Below are positions 31,692-38,891 of a DNA stretch of 38,891 nt, one piece after another (position 1 is the stretch's first letter; the number at the start of each line of letters is the position of its first letter). This DNA comes from Micromonospora rubida (lineage in GTDB: Bacteria > Actinomycetota > Actinomycetes > Mycobacteriales > Micromonosporaceae). The DNA is taken from assembly GCF_009908295.1 (NCBI RefSeq), contig NZ_JAAALO010000018.1, positions 1 to 38,891 of the forward strand. The letters are read 5' to 3'. A program made the translations under genes and the position numbers. The notes below the pieces were generated by a model. That model was not told the origin of the DNA. It searched no databases and saw only the letters and a list, made by a program, of their open reading frames with translations.

Positions 31692-32930
31692 ATGGCGGTA
31701 CGCGCGGTCGTCATCGAGGCCGACGGCGGGTCCCGGGGCAACCCCGGCCCGGCCGGCTACGGCGCGGTGGTCCGAGACCCGGCCAGCGGCGAGGTGCTGG
31801 CCGAGCGGTCCGAGGCGATCGGTACCGCCACCAACAATGTCGCCGAGTACCGGGGGCTGATCGCCGGCCTGGAAGCCGCCGCCGAGTTGGGCGCGGCCGA
31901 GGTCGAGGCCCGGTTGGACTCCAAGCTGGTGGTCGAGCAGATGTGCGGGCGCTGGCAGATCAAGCACCCGGGGCTGCGTCCGCTCGCCGCGCAGGCGGCG
32001 GCCCTGGTCGGCCGGTTCGCTGCGGTGCACTTCCAGTGGATCCCGCGGGAACGCAACCGGCACGCCGACGCCCTCGCCAACGCGGCGATGGACGCCGCCG
32101 CCGGCAAGCCGGGCCGCGCCGCCGCGCCGTCGCGCGAGGTGGCCGCCCCGGACTCGGCCCGGGCGGTCGAGCCGTCGCGCGAGGTGGCCGCCCCGGATTC
32201 GCCCGCCCGGGCCCTCGCTCGCGCGGCTGCCGCCCGCGCCGCCACCCGGGGGGCCGGCTCCGACCCGGCGACCATCCCCACGTCCTGGGAGCCGCAGCCC
32301 AGCGACACCGCCACCCGGCTGATCCTGGTCCGGCACGGCGAGACCGAGTTCACCGCGCAGCGCCGCTACTCCGGCCGGGGCGACGTGCCGCTGTCCGTGC
32401 GGGGCCGGGCCCAGGCGCGGGCCACGGCCGCCCGGGTGGCCGCCCTCGCCCCGTCCGTCGCGGCCGTGGTCAGCTCGCCGCTGTCCCGGTGTACGGCGAC
32501 CGCCGAGGCGATCGTCGAGGCGATCGGCGACGTCCCGTTACGCACGGCAGGCGACCTGATCGAGTGCGACTTCGGCGCCTGGGAGGGACGCACCTTCGCC
32601 GAGGTGCGCGCCGGCTGGCCGGGGGAGCTGGACGCCTGGCTCGCCTCCACCCGCGTCGCCCCGCCGGACGGCGAGTCGTTCACCGAGGTCGCCGCCCGGA
32701 CGGCCCGGGTCACGGACGCGCTGATCGAGGCGTACCCCGGGGAGACCGTGGTGGTGGTCTCGCACGTCTCGCCGATCAAGCTGGTGCTGCGCGACGCGCT
32801 CTGCGCCGACGACGCGTTCCTGCACCGGCTCTACCTCGACGCGGCCGGCATCTCCGTCCTGGACCGCTGGCCCGACGGCGGCGTAGCGGTCCGCTCGATC
32901 AACGACACCGCCCACCTCCCCACCCCCTGA
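31692..32930 (+). CDS. Bifunctional RNase HI / histidine-phosphatase (CobC-like) protein
   Basis: The 412-aa protein joins two enzymes. RNase HI occupies about 1-135 with its acidic residues in EADGGSRGNPGPAG, NNVAEYRGLIAGL, ARLDSKLVVEQM and RERNRHADALANAA. A linker with a duplicated PSREVAAPDS follows. The phosphoglycerate-mutase-like domain (about 210-412) has LILVRHGETEFTAQ (catalytic RHG), SSPLSRCTATAEAI, DLIECDFGAWEGRTF and VVVVSHVSPIKLVL. In mycobacteria the homologue has RNase H and alpha-ribazole phosphatase (cobalamin) activities. Transcription ends in the 20-bp hairpin at 32968. Confidence 0.93.
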   Translation: MAVRAVVIEADGGSRGNPGPAGYGAVVRDPASGEVLAERSEAIGTATNNVAEYRGLIAGLEAAAELGAAEVEARLDSKLVVEQMCGRWQIKHPGLRPLAAQAAALVGRFAAVHFQWIPRERNRHADALANAAMDAAAGKPGRAAAPSREVAAPDSARAVEPSREVAAPDSPARALARAAAARAATRGAGSDPATIPTSWEPQPSDTATRLILVRHGETEFTAQRRYSGRGDVPLSVRGRAQARATAARVAALAPSVAAVVSSPLSRCTATAEAIVEAIGDVPLRTAGDLIECDFGAWEGRTFAEVRAGWPGELDAWLASTRVAPPDGESFTEVAARTARVTDALIEAYPGETVVVVSHVSPIKLVLRDALCADDAFLHRLYLDAAGISVLDRWPDGGVAVRSINDTAHLPTP

Positions 32931-32967
32931 CCCCACCCACCCCCCACCCCCTTACCCCGCGCACTTT

Positions 32968-33013
32968 CACGGAAAGAGTGGCCATTCCTCGGCGAATGGC
33001 CACTCTTTCCGTG
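32968..33013 (+). terminator. Perfect 20-bp hairpin terminator
   Basis: CACGGAAAGAGTGGCCATTC (32968-32987) and its exact complement (32994-33013) flank a 6-base CTCGGC loop. It is followed by TATTTGC. This is the strongest hairpin in the window and ends the Nif3/RNase H operon. Confidence 0.92.
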
Positions 33014-33020
33014 TATTTGC

Positions 33021-33096
33021 GGGGGCGAGGCGGGCGGGGCGGTGCGTGGGGCGAGGGGGGTGGGGTGGGGTGGGTGGGGTGGGGTGGGGTGGGGTG
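33021..33096 (+). repeat. G-rich tract with TGGGG repeats
   Basis: The plus strand is almost only G and T from 33055 to 33095, mainly TGGGG units. At least seven runs of four or more Gs give strong G-quadruplex potential between a terminator and the next promoter. Confidence 0.85.
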
Positions 33097-33097
33097 C

Positions 33098-33129
33098 CGT
33101 TTGGCGCAGGTGGGGGGTCGTTTGGCGCA
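33098..33129 (+). promoter_or_regulatory. Twin 11-bp direct repeats, 21 bp apart
   Basis: CGTTTGGCGCA occurs at 33098-33108 and 33119-33129. The 21-bp period puts both on the same face of the helix, as expected for an activator that binds as a tandem dimer ahead of the 33220 operon. Confidence 0.5.
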
Positions 33130-33148
33130 TTGGTGGGTGCCGATGGAG

Positions 33149-33164
33149 TGTGACGGGGGTCACT
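33149..33164. promoter_or_regulatory. CRP-like site TGTGA-N6-TCACT
   Basis: TGTGACGGGGGTCACT matches 9 of the 10 fixed positions of the CRP/GlxR consensus TGTGA-N6-TCACA. It is centred about 64 bp before the DUF3311 start codon. CRP-type regulators control organic acid uptake in several actinobacteria, which fits the downstream symporter. Confidence 0.6.
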
Positions 33165-33168
33165 GGGT

Positions 33169-33188
33169 CGTAACGTGCGGCCGTTACG
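33169..33188. promoter_or_regulatory. CGTAACG-N6-CGTTACG dyad
   Basis: A perfect 7-bp inverted repeat with a 6-bp spacer follows the CRP-like site by 4 bp. It may be a second operator or overlap the promoter of the DUF3311/symporter operon. Confidence 0.5.
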
Positions 33189-33219
33189 TGGCGAGGTACG
33201 ACTTCCCGGAGGTGTGTCG

Positions 33220-33462
33220 ATGTCTGCACCCGAATCGGAGACGCCCGGCTCGGCGTCGTCCAGGGCGAAGGACCACAGCCCCTGGAACTGGTTGCTGTTC
33301 ATCCCGATCGTGGTGCCGCTGATTCCGGTGTTCTTCAACGCCGATTCGCCGCGCGTGCTCGGGTTCCCGCGCTTCTACTGGCTGCAACTGGCCTACATCC
33401 TGCTCGGGGTGGCCACCACCACGCTGGTCTACCAGCTCACGAAGAAGCGGGGTGGCCGCTGA
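33220..33462 (+). CDS. DUF3311 small membrane protein, symporter partner
   Basis: The 80-aa protein has a hydrophilic N-terminus, two TM helices (about 23-40 and 53-72) with SPWNWLLFIPIVVPLIPVFFN and RFYWLQLAYILLGVATTTLVYQLTKKR. This is the DUF3311 pattern; these proteins are regularly encoded just before solute:sodium symporters and are presumed accessory subunits. GGAGGTG lies 6 bp before the ATG. Its TGA shares a base with the next ATG (TGATG). Confidence 0.9.
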   Translation: MSAPESETPGSASSRAKDHSPWNWLLFIPIVVPLIPVFFNADSPRVLGFPRFYWLQLAYILLGVATTTLVYQLTKKRGGR

Positions 33463-35132
33463 TGTGGCGCGACCACCTGACCGAGATCATCGTCTTTGCG
33501 GTGCTGTTCCTGCTGGTCAGCGCCATGGGCTTCGTCGCGGCCCGGTGGCGGGCCCCGAAGGACATGGCCCACCTCGACGAGTGGGGGCTGGGCGGGCGCA
33601 GCTTCGGCGGCTGGGTCACCTGGTTCCTGGTCGGCGGCGACCTGTACACCGCGTACACCTTCGTGGCGGTGCCGGCGCTGATGTTCGGCGCGGGTGCGGC
33701 CGGGTTCTTCGCCGTGCCGTACACGATTGTGATCTATCCGCTGGTGTTCCTGGTGCTGTGCCGGCTGTGGTCGGTCTCGCACCGGCACGGCTTCGTCACC
33801 CCGGCCGACTTCGTCCGCAGCCGGTTCGACTCGCCGGTGCTGGCGCTGCTCATCGCGATCACCGGCATCGTCGCCACCATGCCGTACATCGCGTTGCAGC
33901 TCGTCGGCATCGAGGCGGTGCTCAAGACCATGGGGGTGACCGGGGACAGCGCGGTGGCCCGGCACCTGCCGATCATCATCGCGTTCGCGATCCTGGCCGC
34001 GTACACGTACCAGTCGGGGCTGCGCGCGCCCGCGTTGATCGCGTTCGTGAAGGACGCGCTGATCTACATCGTGATCCTGGTGGCGGTGATCTGGCTGCCG
34101 CAGAAGCTGGGCGGCTGGGGCAGCATCTTCGACGCCGCCGAGGCCAAGTTCGCCGCGTCGCCGAACCCGAACGACGGGATCCTGCTCAACGCCAACAACC
34201 AGCTCCAGTACGTCACCCTGGCGCTGGGCTCGGCGCTGGCGCTGTTCCTGTACCCGCACAGCATCACCGGCGTGCTGGCCAGCCGGAACCGCGACGTGAT
34301 CAAGCGGAACATGTCGGCGCTGCCCGCGTACAGCCTGGTGTTGGGGTTGATCGCGCTGCTCGGCTTCATGGCCATCGCGGCGGGGGTGAAGCCGCTGCCC
34401 GGGGCGACCGCCGGCACCGTGGACAGCAACACGGTGGTGCCGGTGCTGTTCGACCAGCAGTTCCCGGACTGGTTCGCCGGGGTCGCCTACGCGGCCATCG
34501 GCATCGGCGCGCTGGTGCCGGCGGCGATCATGTCGATCGCGGCGGCGAACCTGTTCACCCGCAACATCTACAAGGAGTACCTGAAGCGGGACGCCACCCC
34601 CGCCCAGGAGGCGAACGTCTCGAAGATCACCTCGCTGGTGGTGAAGGTCGGCGCGGTGGCCTGCATCGTCTTCCTCGACCCGCAGTTCTCCATCGACCTT
34701 CAGCTCATCGGCGGTGTGATCATCCTCCAGACGCTGCCGGCGGTGGCGCTGGGCCTCTACACCCGCTGGTTCCACCGGGGCGCGCTGGTCGCGGGCTGGG
34801 CGGCCGGCATGGGCCTGGGCATGTGGATGCTCTACCAGATTCCCAACGTGGCGACGAAGCGGTCGCACTTCGGCGGATCGGCGTTCCCGCTGAGTGACTT
34901 CGGCTTCGACACCACGAAGACGATCTACGTCGGCATCGTGGCCGTGCTGGTGAACCTCGTGGTCGCCGCCCTGGTCACCCTGGCCCTGCGGGCCGCGAAG
35001 GTCGCCGAGGGTGTCGACGGCACCACCCCGGACGACTACTTCGCCGACGAGGGCGACCCGCGTGTCAGCCCTGGTGTCACCCGGGGCGCGGACGCCGCCC
35101 CCGAACCGGTCGCCCCCGAACCCGCCGCCTGA
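33462..35132 (+). CDS. Solute:sodium symporter, monocarboxylate (MctP/ActP) type
   Basis: The 556-aa protein has about 13 TM helices with SSS-family landmarks: EWGLGGRSFGGWVTWFLVGGDLYTAYTFVAVPAL, GFFAVPYTIVIYPLVFLVLCRLW, HGFVTPADFVRSRF, ALQLVGIEAVL, a long loop with SSPNPNDG-like ASPNPNDG, LALFLYPHSITGVLASRNRDVIKRN and GIGALVPAAIMSIAAANLFTRNIYKEYL. Pairing with DUF3311 and the G-R-S-x-G-G motif favour the group that takes up short monocarboxylates such as pyruvate, acetate or lactate. The C-terminal tail is Pro/Glu-rich and cytoplasmic. A CRP-like site upstream suggests control by cAMP or carbon status. Confidence 0.9.
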   Translation: MWRDHLTEIIVFAVLFLLVSAMGFVAARWRAPKDMAHLDEWGLGGRSFGGWVTWFLVGGDLYTAYTFVAVPALMFGAGAAGFFAVPYTIVIYPLVFLVLCRLWSVSHRHGFVTPADFVRSRFDSPVLALLIAITGIVATMPYIALQLVGIEAVLKTMGVTGDSAVARHLPIIIAFAILAAYTYQSGLRAPALIAFVKDALIYIVILVAVIWLPQKLGGWGSIFDAAEAKFAASPNPNDGILLNANNQLQYVTLALGSALALFLYPHSITGVLASRNRDVIKRNMSALPAYSLVLGLIALLGFMAIAAGVKPLPGATAGTVDSNTVVPVLFDQQFPDWFAGVAYAAIGIGALVPAAIMSIAAANLFTRNIYKEYLKRDATPAQEANVSKITSLVVKVGAVACIVFLDPQFSIDLQLIGGVIILQTLPAVALGLYTRWFHRGALVAGWAAGMGLGMWMLYQIPNVATKRSHFGGSAFPLSDFGFDTTKTIYVGIVAVLVNLVVAALVTLALRAAKVAEGVDGTTPDDYFADEGDPRVSPGVTRGADAAPEPVAPEPAA

Positions 35133-35139
35133 GGGGCGC

Positions 35140-35225
35140 GGAAGGGCCCCAGGTCGTCTCGTCTCGGCCTTGATGATCCGCAGCGAGCGGCCGGGGCCTT
35201 CCGCGTGTCCGCGCGGGGCCCTTCC
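35140..35225 (+). terminator. Inverted repeat after the symporter gene
   Basis: GGAAGGGCCCC (35140-35150) is exactly complementary to GGGGCCCTTCC (35215-35225), and with one bulge to GGGGCCTTCC at 35193-35202. Either pairing could end symporter transcription. The second arm belongs to the 29-bp repeat array. Confidence 0.5.
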
Positions 35226-35302
35226 GTGTGTCCGCGTTCGGCTGGGGCCTTTTCGTGTGTCCGCGCTCGGCCGGGGCCTTTCTGTGTGTCCGTGCCCGGT
35301 CG
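35193..35302. repeat. 29-bp direct repeat array between symporter and MarR genes
   Basis: Units beginning GGGGCC start at 35193, 35215, 35244 and 35273. The consensus is GGGGCCTTTCCGTGTGTCCG followed by CG[CT][TC]CGG[CT]; the first unit is shorter (22 bp). Copies differ by a few bases, so this is not a CRISPR: there are no unique spacers. Confidence 0.8.
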
Positions 35303-35304
35303 GC

Positions 35305-35781
35305 TCAGCGGCGGGTGCGGTTTTCCAGGGCCTCGTTGAGTCGGGCGAGCATGTCGGCGAGGGTGTCCCGGTCCCCGGGTGTCCAGTCGGCGAGGATGTC
35401 GCCGTAGAGCCGGGTGCGGGCCGCCCGCACGGCGGCCATCCGGTGCAGCCCCGCCGGGGTGGGGGAGATGACCGTGCCCCGGCCGTCGGTCGGATCGGGG
35501 GCACGGGCGATCAGGGCGGCCCGCTGCATCGCCGAGACCTGCCGGGTGACCGTGGAGCCGTCGAGGTTGAGCCGGGCGGCCAGCGCCGAGACGTTCTGTG
35601 GCCCGGCCACGGCCAGGTGCCGCAGGATCACGTACGCCGCGCGGTCCAGCACCCGGTGCTCGGCGGTGCCGCTGGCCCGTCGGGTCGCCTCGCCGAGGCG
35701 CATCAGCATCGCCACCTCGGTCTCGATCCGCGCGAGGGCGGTCTCGTCCGGCCCGCTTCCCGTGGTGTGGTCGTCGCTCAT
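35305..35781 (-). CDS. MarR-family transcriptional regulator
   Basis: The 158-aa protein has the MarR winged-helix core: DRAAYVILRHLAVAGPQNVSALAARLNLDGSTVTRQVSAMQRAALIARAPDPTDGRGTVISPTPAGL, with the wing DPTDGRGT, flanked by N- and C-terminal dimerisation helices. ATG 35781 was chosen rather than the longer frame because the MarR fold starts there and the region beyond carries the operators. It is divergent from the MFS gene, the classic repressor/efflux pump arrangement. Confidence 0.92.
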   Translation of the reverse strand: MSDDHTTGSGPDETALARIETEVAMLMRLGEATRRASGTAEHRVLDRAAYVILRHLAVAGPQNVSALAARLNLDGSTVTRQVSAMQRAALIARAPDPTDGRGTVISPTPAGLHRMAAVRAARTRLYGDILADWTPGDRDTLADMLARLNEALENRTRR

Positions 35782-35784
35782 GAC

Positions 35785-35817
35785 TGTATGATACAACGGA
35801 ATTGCCTGTACGATACA
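35785..35817. promoter_or_regulatory. Twin MarR operators TGTAnGATACA
   Basis: TGTATGATACA (35785-35795) and TGTACGATACA (35807-35817) lie 22 bp apart between the divergent genes; each is a near-perfect dyad. The spacing of two helical turns suggests two MarR dimers side by side. The first site starts 4 bp from the MarR start codon, so bound repressor would block both promoters. Confidence 0.75.
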
Positions 35818-35834
35818 GCTATCTGGGAGGCGGA

Positions 35835-37067
35835 GTGGATCGGCGTACCGAGCCCAACCGCAGTGCCATCTACGCCACCACACTGGTGGCCTTCCTCGCC
35901 ATCGCCGGCATCGCCGTGGTCGACCCGATCCTGCCCGCCATCGGCGAGGCCATCGGGGTCACCGCCTGGCAGGTCGAGCTGCTGTTCACCGCGTACATCG
36001 CGGTAATGGCCGTCGGGATGATCCCGGCGACCCTGGCCAGCGGCCGGTTCGGCTTCAAGCCGGTGCTGATCACCGGCGTCTCGGTGGTCGGTCTGGCTGC
36101 CATCGGAGCCTCGTTCAGCAACGACATCGTCGCGCTCTCCGTGCTGCGCGGCGTGTGGGGGCTTGGCAACGCGATGTTCTTCGCCACCGCCATGGTGGTG
36201 CTGGTCAACCTCGCCAACGACCGCGAATGGGTGGTCGGCCTCTTCGAGACCGCGCTCGGCCTCGGCTTCGCCGTCGGACCGCTGATCGGCGGACTGCTCG
36301 GCCAGGTGAGCTGGCGGCTGCCGTTCTTCGTCTGCGGCGTGTTCATGGTGCTCGCCCTGGCCGTCGCGTCCCGCAAGATCCGCGAGCCGGCCAACCGGCA
36401 GCCGCCCGTACGCGTCGGGCAGATCTTCTCGACCTACCGCAAGCCCGCGTTCGTCACCCTGTGCGTGGTCACCGCTGCGTACAACTTCGTCTTCTTCGTG
36501 GTGCTCGGCTACACGCCGCTCTTCCTCGGCCTGGACATCGTCCCGCTGGGGTTGGCGTTCACCGGCTGGGGCCTCGGCCTGGCCGCCGGCATCCTGGTGA
36601 TCGGCCACCGGCTCGCCCACCGCATCGGCGCCGTGCAGACCGTGGGCGTGGCCATCGCCGGCCTGCTGGTCTGCATGGTCCTGTTCGCCACCTCGACCGG
36701 AACCGCCATGTCGCTGGTGGTGCTCGTGATATCCGGCCTGTTCATGGGCCTGGCCAACGCCAACCTCACCGACCTGGCGCTCGGCCTCGGCTCCGGCGAC
36801 CGCCGGGTGGCCACCGGCGCGTTCAACCTGGTCCGTTGGGGCGCCGCCGCGCCCGCCCCGATCATCTCCGGCAAGCTCGCCGAGCACAGCCTCGCCCTGC
36901 CGTTCTGGGTCGGCTTCGGGGTGCTCGCCGTCGGCGTGCTGGTCTATCTCGCCTTCGCCCACGTGATGGCCGCCGGCTACGGCGAGCGGGTGCTCTGGTC
37001 CCGCTGGAACCGGGCCGCCACCGACGCCGAGCACACCCCGGAGGAGCCGGTCGGCGAGGCGTACTGA
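35835..37067 (+). CDS. Major facilitator superfamily efflux transporter
   Basis: The 410-aa protein has 12 predicted TM helices. The first helix LVAFLAIAGIAVVDPILPAIGEAIG carries the D-P-I-L-P-A-I motif of drug:H+ antiporters; LASGRFGFKPVLITG is the loop 2-3 motif A region; GLFETALGLGFAVGPLIGGLLGQVSWRLPFFV matches motif C of antiporters. These mark it as an exporter, probably of a small hydrophobic compound sensed by the MarR protein. GTG 35835 has GGGAGG just upstream; it is 53 bp from the divergent MarR start. Confidence 0.9.
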   Translation: MDRRTEPNRSAIYATTLVAFLAIAGIAVVDPILPAIGEAIGVTAWQVELLFTAYIAVMAVGMIPATLASGRFGFKPVLITGVSVVGLAAIGASFSNDIVALSVLRGVWGLGNAMFFATAMVVLVNLANDREWVVGLFETALGLGFAVGPLIGGLLGQVSWRLPFFVCGVFMVLALAVASRKIREPANRQPPVRVGQIFSTYRKPAFVTLCVVTAAYNFVFFVVLGYTPLFLGLDIVPLGLAFTGWGLGLAAGILVIGHRLAHRIGAVQTVGVAIAGLLVCMVLFATSTGTAMSLVVLVISGLFMGLANANLTDLALGLGSGDRRVATGAFNLVRWGAAAPAPIISGKLAEHSLALPFWVGFGVLAVGVLVYLAFAHVMAAGYGERVLWSRWNRAATDAEHTPEEPVGEAY

Positions 37068-37079
37068 GCCGCCGCCGAG

Positions 37080-37151
37080 CCCGCGACCGGGCCTCGTTCC
37101 TCGGGGTGCCGCAGGCCCCGTGCCCGGTCCACGGGCGGCCCCGGTCGCGGG
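37080..37151. terminator. Shared terminator of convergent MFS and TSUP genes
   Basis: CCCGCGACCGGG (37080-37091) and CCCGGTCGCGGG (37140-37151) form a 12-bp perfect stem. The 48-base interior has its own dyad, CCGTG/CACGG. It fills the whole gap between the two stops. Confidence 0.75.
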
Positions 37152-37152
37152 G

Positions 37153-37914
37153 TCAGCGCAGCGCGCGCCAGAGCAGGTACAGGCCGATGCCGGTGCCGAA
37201 CGCCACGATCAGCGTCTTCAACACCACCGGCGGCAGCCGGCGGACCAGCCGCGCGCCCGCGTACCCGCCGACCAGGGTCGCCGGAGCGATCACCGCGACG
37301 GCGGCCCAGTTGATCGGGCCGAACAGCGCGAAGACCACCAGCGTGGTCAGCCCGACCGTGGCGGACAGCAGGTTCTTGACCGCCGACACCCGGGCCAGCG
37401 TCGCGTCCAGCACCAGGGCCAGGCCAGCCACCAGCATCACCCCGAGCGCCGCGCCGAAGTAGCCGCCGTACACCGCGCCGACCGCGACCATGGCCTGCAC
37501 CGTCACGGTACGACGGCGCGGCGCCAGGTCGGCCGGGTGCCCGACGAGGCGGCGCAGCGGATCCTGGAAGGCGAGTACGGCGGTGGCCCCGAGCACCAGG
37601 AACGGCACCGTCAGCTCGAACGCCCGCGCCGGGGTGGCCAACAGCAGCAGGCAGCCGACGATCGTGCCGGCGACGGTGGTCGGCAGCAGCAGCCACAGCG
37701 ACCGCCCGCGCGGCAGGTCCGCCCGGCTGCCCGCCACGCTTGCCACGTACCCGGGGAAGACCGACACGGAGTTGCTCACGTTCGCCGGAATCGGCGGCAG
37801 GCCGACCGCGATCAGGGCCGGGAAGGTGATCAGCGAACCGCCCCCGGCCACCGCGTTCACCGTGCCCGCGGCGAGACCGGCGGTGACCAGGAGCGCGGCG
37901 TTGGAGAGATCCAC
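37153..37914 (-). CDS. TSUP-family (TauE/SafE, DUF81) membrane permease
   Basis: The 253-aa protein has about 8 TM helices in two similar halves. The first carries LLVTAGLAAGTVNAVAGGGSLITFPALIAVGLPPIPANVSNSV with the G-x-x-N-x-x-x-G-G-G-S motif, the second VGAVYGGYFGAALGVMLVAGLAL. TSUP proteins move sulfite, sulfoacetate or other organosulfur anions; the substrate here is unknown. GTG 37914 was taken because the first TM helix follows at the usual distance and GGGGG precedes it; a TTG at 37965 would add 17 residues. The promoter region is shared with rnpB, which is divergent. Confidence 0.88.
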   Translation of the reverse strand: MDLSNAALLVTAGLAAGTVNAVAGGGSLITFPALIAVGLPPIPANVSNSVSVFPGYVASVAGSRADLPRGRSLWLLLPTTVAGTIVGCLLLLATPARAFELTVPFLVLGATAVLAFQDPLRRLVGHPADLAPRRRTVTVQAMVAVGAVYGGYFGAALGVMLVAGLALVLDATLARVSAVKNLLSATVGLTTLVVFALFGPINWAAVAVIAPATLVGGYAGARLVRRLPPVVLKTLIVAFGTGIGLYLLWRALR

Positions 37915-38103
37915 GACCCCCGAGGCTAGTACGCGCCCCAAGGGCCCGCGCCACCGCGGACTCAACCTTTGCCCCGCCCGCCGCGTCCTCGCCGGTGACG
38001 GCTGACGAAGGGAGCGTCACGGGGCGCCGATTTCGCGCGGTACGTCCTTACCCCAGCTGAGCTGCGGGAGCGGGCCGGCAGAGCCGAGACGTATCGCGGT
38101 CGT

Positions 38104-38109
38104 TAGGAT
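38104..38109 (+). promoter_or_regulatory. -10 element of rnpB
   Basis: TAGGAT ends 7 bp before the predicted first base of the RNase P RNA, a normal -10 to start distance. No good -35 is seen at 17 bp, as is common in actinobacteria. Confidence 0.6.
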
Positions 38110-38116
38110 GGGGGGC

Positions 38117-38545
<429 letters not shown>

Positions 38546-38547
38546 CC

Positions 38548-38583
38548 ACCAGCTCAGAGCCGTGATCAAGGCTCTGAGCTGGT
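38548..38583 (+). terminator. rnpB terminator
   Basis: ACCAGCTCAGAGCC (38548-38561) and its exact complement (38570-38583) enclose GTGATCAA, 2 bp after the RNase P RNA. Confidence 0.9.
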
Positions 38584-38633
38584 TCTATGTCCGGGTGTCG
38601 ATGGTCGTTCTTGGTCAACATTGGCCGGCGTTT

Positions 38634-38672
38634 GACGCCCTGACGACGCCCTGACGCCCTGGAGACGCCCTG
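38634..38672. repeat. Four GACGCCCTG repeats
   Basis: The 9-mer GACGCCCTG occurs at 38634-38642, 38645-38653, 38653-38661 and 38664-38672. The remaining 38584-38795 interval has no gene. Confidence 0.8.
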
Positions 38673-38795
38673 AGTGCTGGGTCAGTTGGGCCTTGCCTTG
38701 GTTGGGCGCGCTAAGCCGTTGTGAGGGCCTCTTCCGGGCCGGCGCTTGGACCCTGAGCCGATGGGTGAGTTTCCCCCGCTTTGATGGAGCGGTGG

Positions 38796-38891
38796 TTACC
38801 TGCTGCCGGCTGGCGCAGGGGTGGCGATAGGTGGCTCGGCTGGATGGTTCTGCCGGGTGTGCCAGGCAGTCTCGTACTCGTTGGGGCTGAG
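38796..38891 (-). CDS. 3' end of a putative IS3-type transposase (cut by the window edge)
   Basis: The minus strand reads LSPNEYETAWHTRQNHPAE and ends PAPAGSR-stop at 38796. 'sP-eyE' close to the C-terminus is characteristic of rve-type transposases of the IS3 family, where it follows the catalytic DDE domain. Only 31 codons are visible. The insertion-sequence end would lie in about 38740-38795, where CCGCT/AGCGG (38777-38793) forms a small dyad, but no terminal repeat can be confirmed without the other end. Confidence 0.45.
   Translation of the reverse strand, partial: LSPNEYETAWHTRQNHPAEPPIATPAPAGSR

Noticed and set aside
32941..33219. Cobalamin riboswitch near the CobC-like gene
   Set aside because: No B12-box or multi-helix leader is seen; the region is explained by a terminator, a G-tract and operator-like repeats, and it lies downstream of the CobC-like gene.
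35193..35302. CRISPR array
   Set aside because: Repeats directly abut each other with no unique spacers, and no cas genes are present.
33429..35504. 691-aa minus-strand frame across symporter and MarR regions
   Set aside because: Its Arg/His/Gln/Gly-rich translation has no membrane or domain pattern, while the plus-strand symporter is unmistakable.

Overview
The window is high-GC, densely coding DNA with actinobacterial habits: many GTG starts, 4-base ATGA/GTGA stop-start overlaps, twin-arginine signals and long GC hairpins as terminators. Gene content (SNF2/SWIM pair, DUF3040, DinB/DUF664, DUF3311 with a solute:sodium symporter, Nif3 / zinc-ribbon / RNase HI-CobC cluster, type-A RNase P RNA) suggests the Micromonosporaceae, probably Micromonospora or a close relative. 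That placement is inference from gene content and style, not from a search.

Layout. Positions 1-3800 look like an accessory edge: a decayed tyrosine-recombinase N-terminal fragment, a VOC-fold protein, a DUF3592-like membrane protein, a large interrupted inverted repeat and a membrane-anchored protein with a divergent Nudix domain. At 3801-6510 a secreted protein of three repeats is divergent from a one-polypeptide sigma/anti-sigma-like membrane protein (ECF sigma, zinc finger, TM helix, exported C-terminus). At 6726-11509 come an alpha/beta hydrolase, a PadR regulator with its own palindromic operator coupled to a TIM-barrel-like protein, a polysaccharide pyruvyl transferase-like protein, a small conserved protein and a DinB protein. 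On the minus strand a Tat-exported beta-propeller/DMFase-like protein is coupled to a PfkB kinase (14646-11564). Divergent from it is the SNF2 helicase/SWIM pair (14805-19348).

The most interesting block is 20149-26516, a plus-strand operon-like run: DUF1800 protein, DUF1501 protein, a ferric-reductase-like membrane flavoprotein with FAD/NAD domains, an FMN-binding protein with the covalent flavinylation motif, and the FMN transferase ApbE. Together they read as an electron path from NAD(P)H through haem/flavin to an extracytoplasmic covalently bound FMN, genetically tied to two exported proteins of unknown chemistry.

After a gene-poor G/C-tract region come a degenerate primase/polymerase-like protein divergent from an XRE regulator coupled to an HFCD flavoprotein; the housekeeping cluster Nif3 / C4 zinc ribbon / RNase H-CobC (29972-32930), closed by a 20-bp perfect hairpin; a G-quadruplex-prone tract and a CRP-like site ahead of a DUF3311 / monocarboxylate symporter pair; a MarR/MFS divergent pair with twin operators; a TSUP permease; and rnpB with promoter and terminator. 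The right edge enters the 3' end of what looks like an IS3-type transposase.

No CRISPR array, tRNA, rRNA or obvious riboswitch was seen.
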